A stretch of 5,744 bases of DNA. It comes from Clostridiales bacterium. Its GTDB lineage: Bacteria; Bacillota; Clostridia; Peptostreptococcales; Anaerovoracaceae. A model generated the notes under the pieces. It searched no databases. It was given only the letters and a program-made list of their open reading frames with translations, and was not told where the DNA came from. The translations under genes and the position numbers were made by a program. How positions within the stretch are numbered: position 1 is the first letter of the stretch; each line of letters starts with the position of its first letter. The stretch spans positions 1 through 5,744 of the forward strand of contig DPKU01000158.1 of the NCBI GenBank assembly GCA_003542355.1. The letters are read 5' to 3'. This document shows positions 5,698 to 5,744 of this stretch, piece by piece.

Positions 5698-5744
5698 CTA
5701 CAAAAGCAGACCGCCTACTGCGATGAACAGCGGTGCAAACACCA
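5698..5744 (-). CDS. C-terminal end of an unidentified, probably membrane protein (5' part beyond right edge)
   Basis: Only 14 complete codons and a TAG stop are inside the window. They read VFAPLFIAVGGLLL, strongly hydrophobic with small residues, like the last membrane helix of a transporter or other integral membrane protein. The other two minus-strand frames either stop within ten codons or run open through the terminator, so this frame is the sensible one. The intrinsic terminator 25 nt after the stop supports a real gene end. The family cannot be named from so few residues. Confidence 0.5.
   Translation of the reverse strand, partial: VFAPLFIAVGGLLL

Overview
The window looks like part of an anaerobic, Clostridia-type Firmicutes chromosome. 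The reasons are AGGAGA/AGGAGG ribosome binding sites before most genes, sigma-A-like promoters with AT-rich spacers, tightly packed co-directional genes, a lyso-form lipoprotein transacylase (Lit) of low-GC Gram-positive type, and a RocB-like M20 peptidase. Base composition looks intermediate by eye (about half GC). No rRNA, tRNA, CRISPR, transposase or phage gene was seen. Every supported gene is on the minus strand, so transcription runs from high to low coordinates.

In transcription order, the right edge (5744-5698) holds the last codons of an unidentified, probably membrane-embedded protein, closed by a strong intrinsic terminator (about 5672-5636). A near-consensus promoter (5605-5577), with an inverted repeat touching its -35 box, then drives an ADP-ribosylglycohydrolase family gene (5534-4761) and, 10 nt later, a DUF1461/TIGR01906 membrane protein (4750-4097) recognised as the Lit family. 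An 82-nt gap contains a second promoter (4076-4047) and no evident terminator. It begins a four-gene unit: RocB-like M20 metallopeptidase (4014-2359), MscS-type mechanosensitive channel (2346-1540), class II ketose-bisphosphate aldolase of the YdjI type (1537-701) and PfkB-family sugar kinase of the YdjH type (691-1, cut by the left edge). Gaps inside this unit are 12, 2 and 9 nt.

The last two genes make biochemical sense together: the kinase would phosphorylate a ketose and the aldolase would split the product to dihydroxyacetone phosphate plus an aldehyde. Both resemble Escherichia coli YdjH and YdjI, judged from memory of those sequences, more than they resemble glycolytic enzymes. Linking them to a peptidase/deacylase and an osmotic safety valve is unusual. 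It may be a catabolic unit for an unidentified conjugated sugar or amide, or simply a housekeeping cluster. The upstream pair joins reversal of protein ADP-ribosylation with lipoprotein acyl-chain remodelling, and no functional link between them is known to me.

There is no gene-free stretch longer than 300 bases. The largest is 5535-5697, which holds the terminator, inverted repeat and promoter. Nothing here is clearly a new system. The points most worth following are the YdjH/YdjI pair in an unusual operon, the Lit/ADP-ribosylglycohydrolase operon and the putative operator in front of it.
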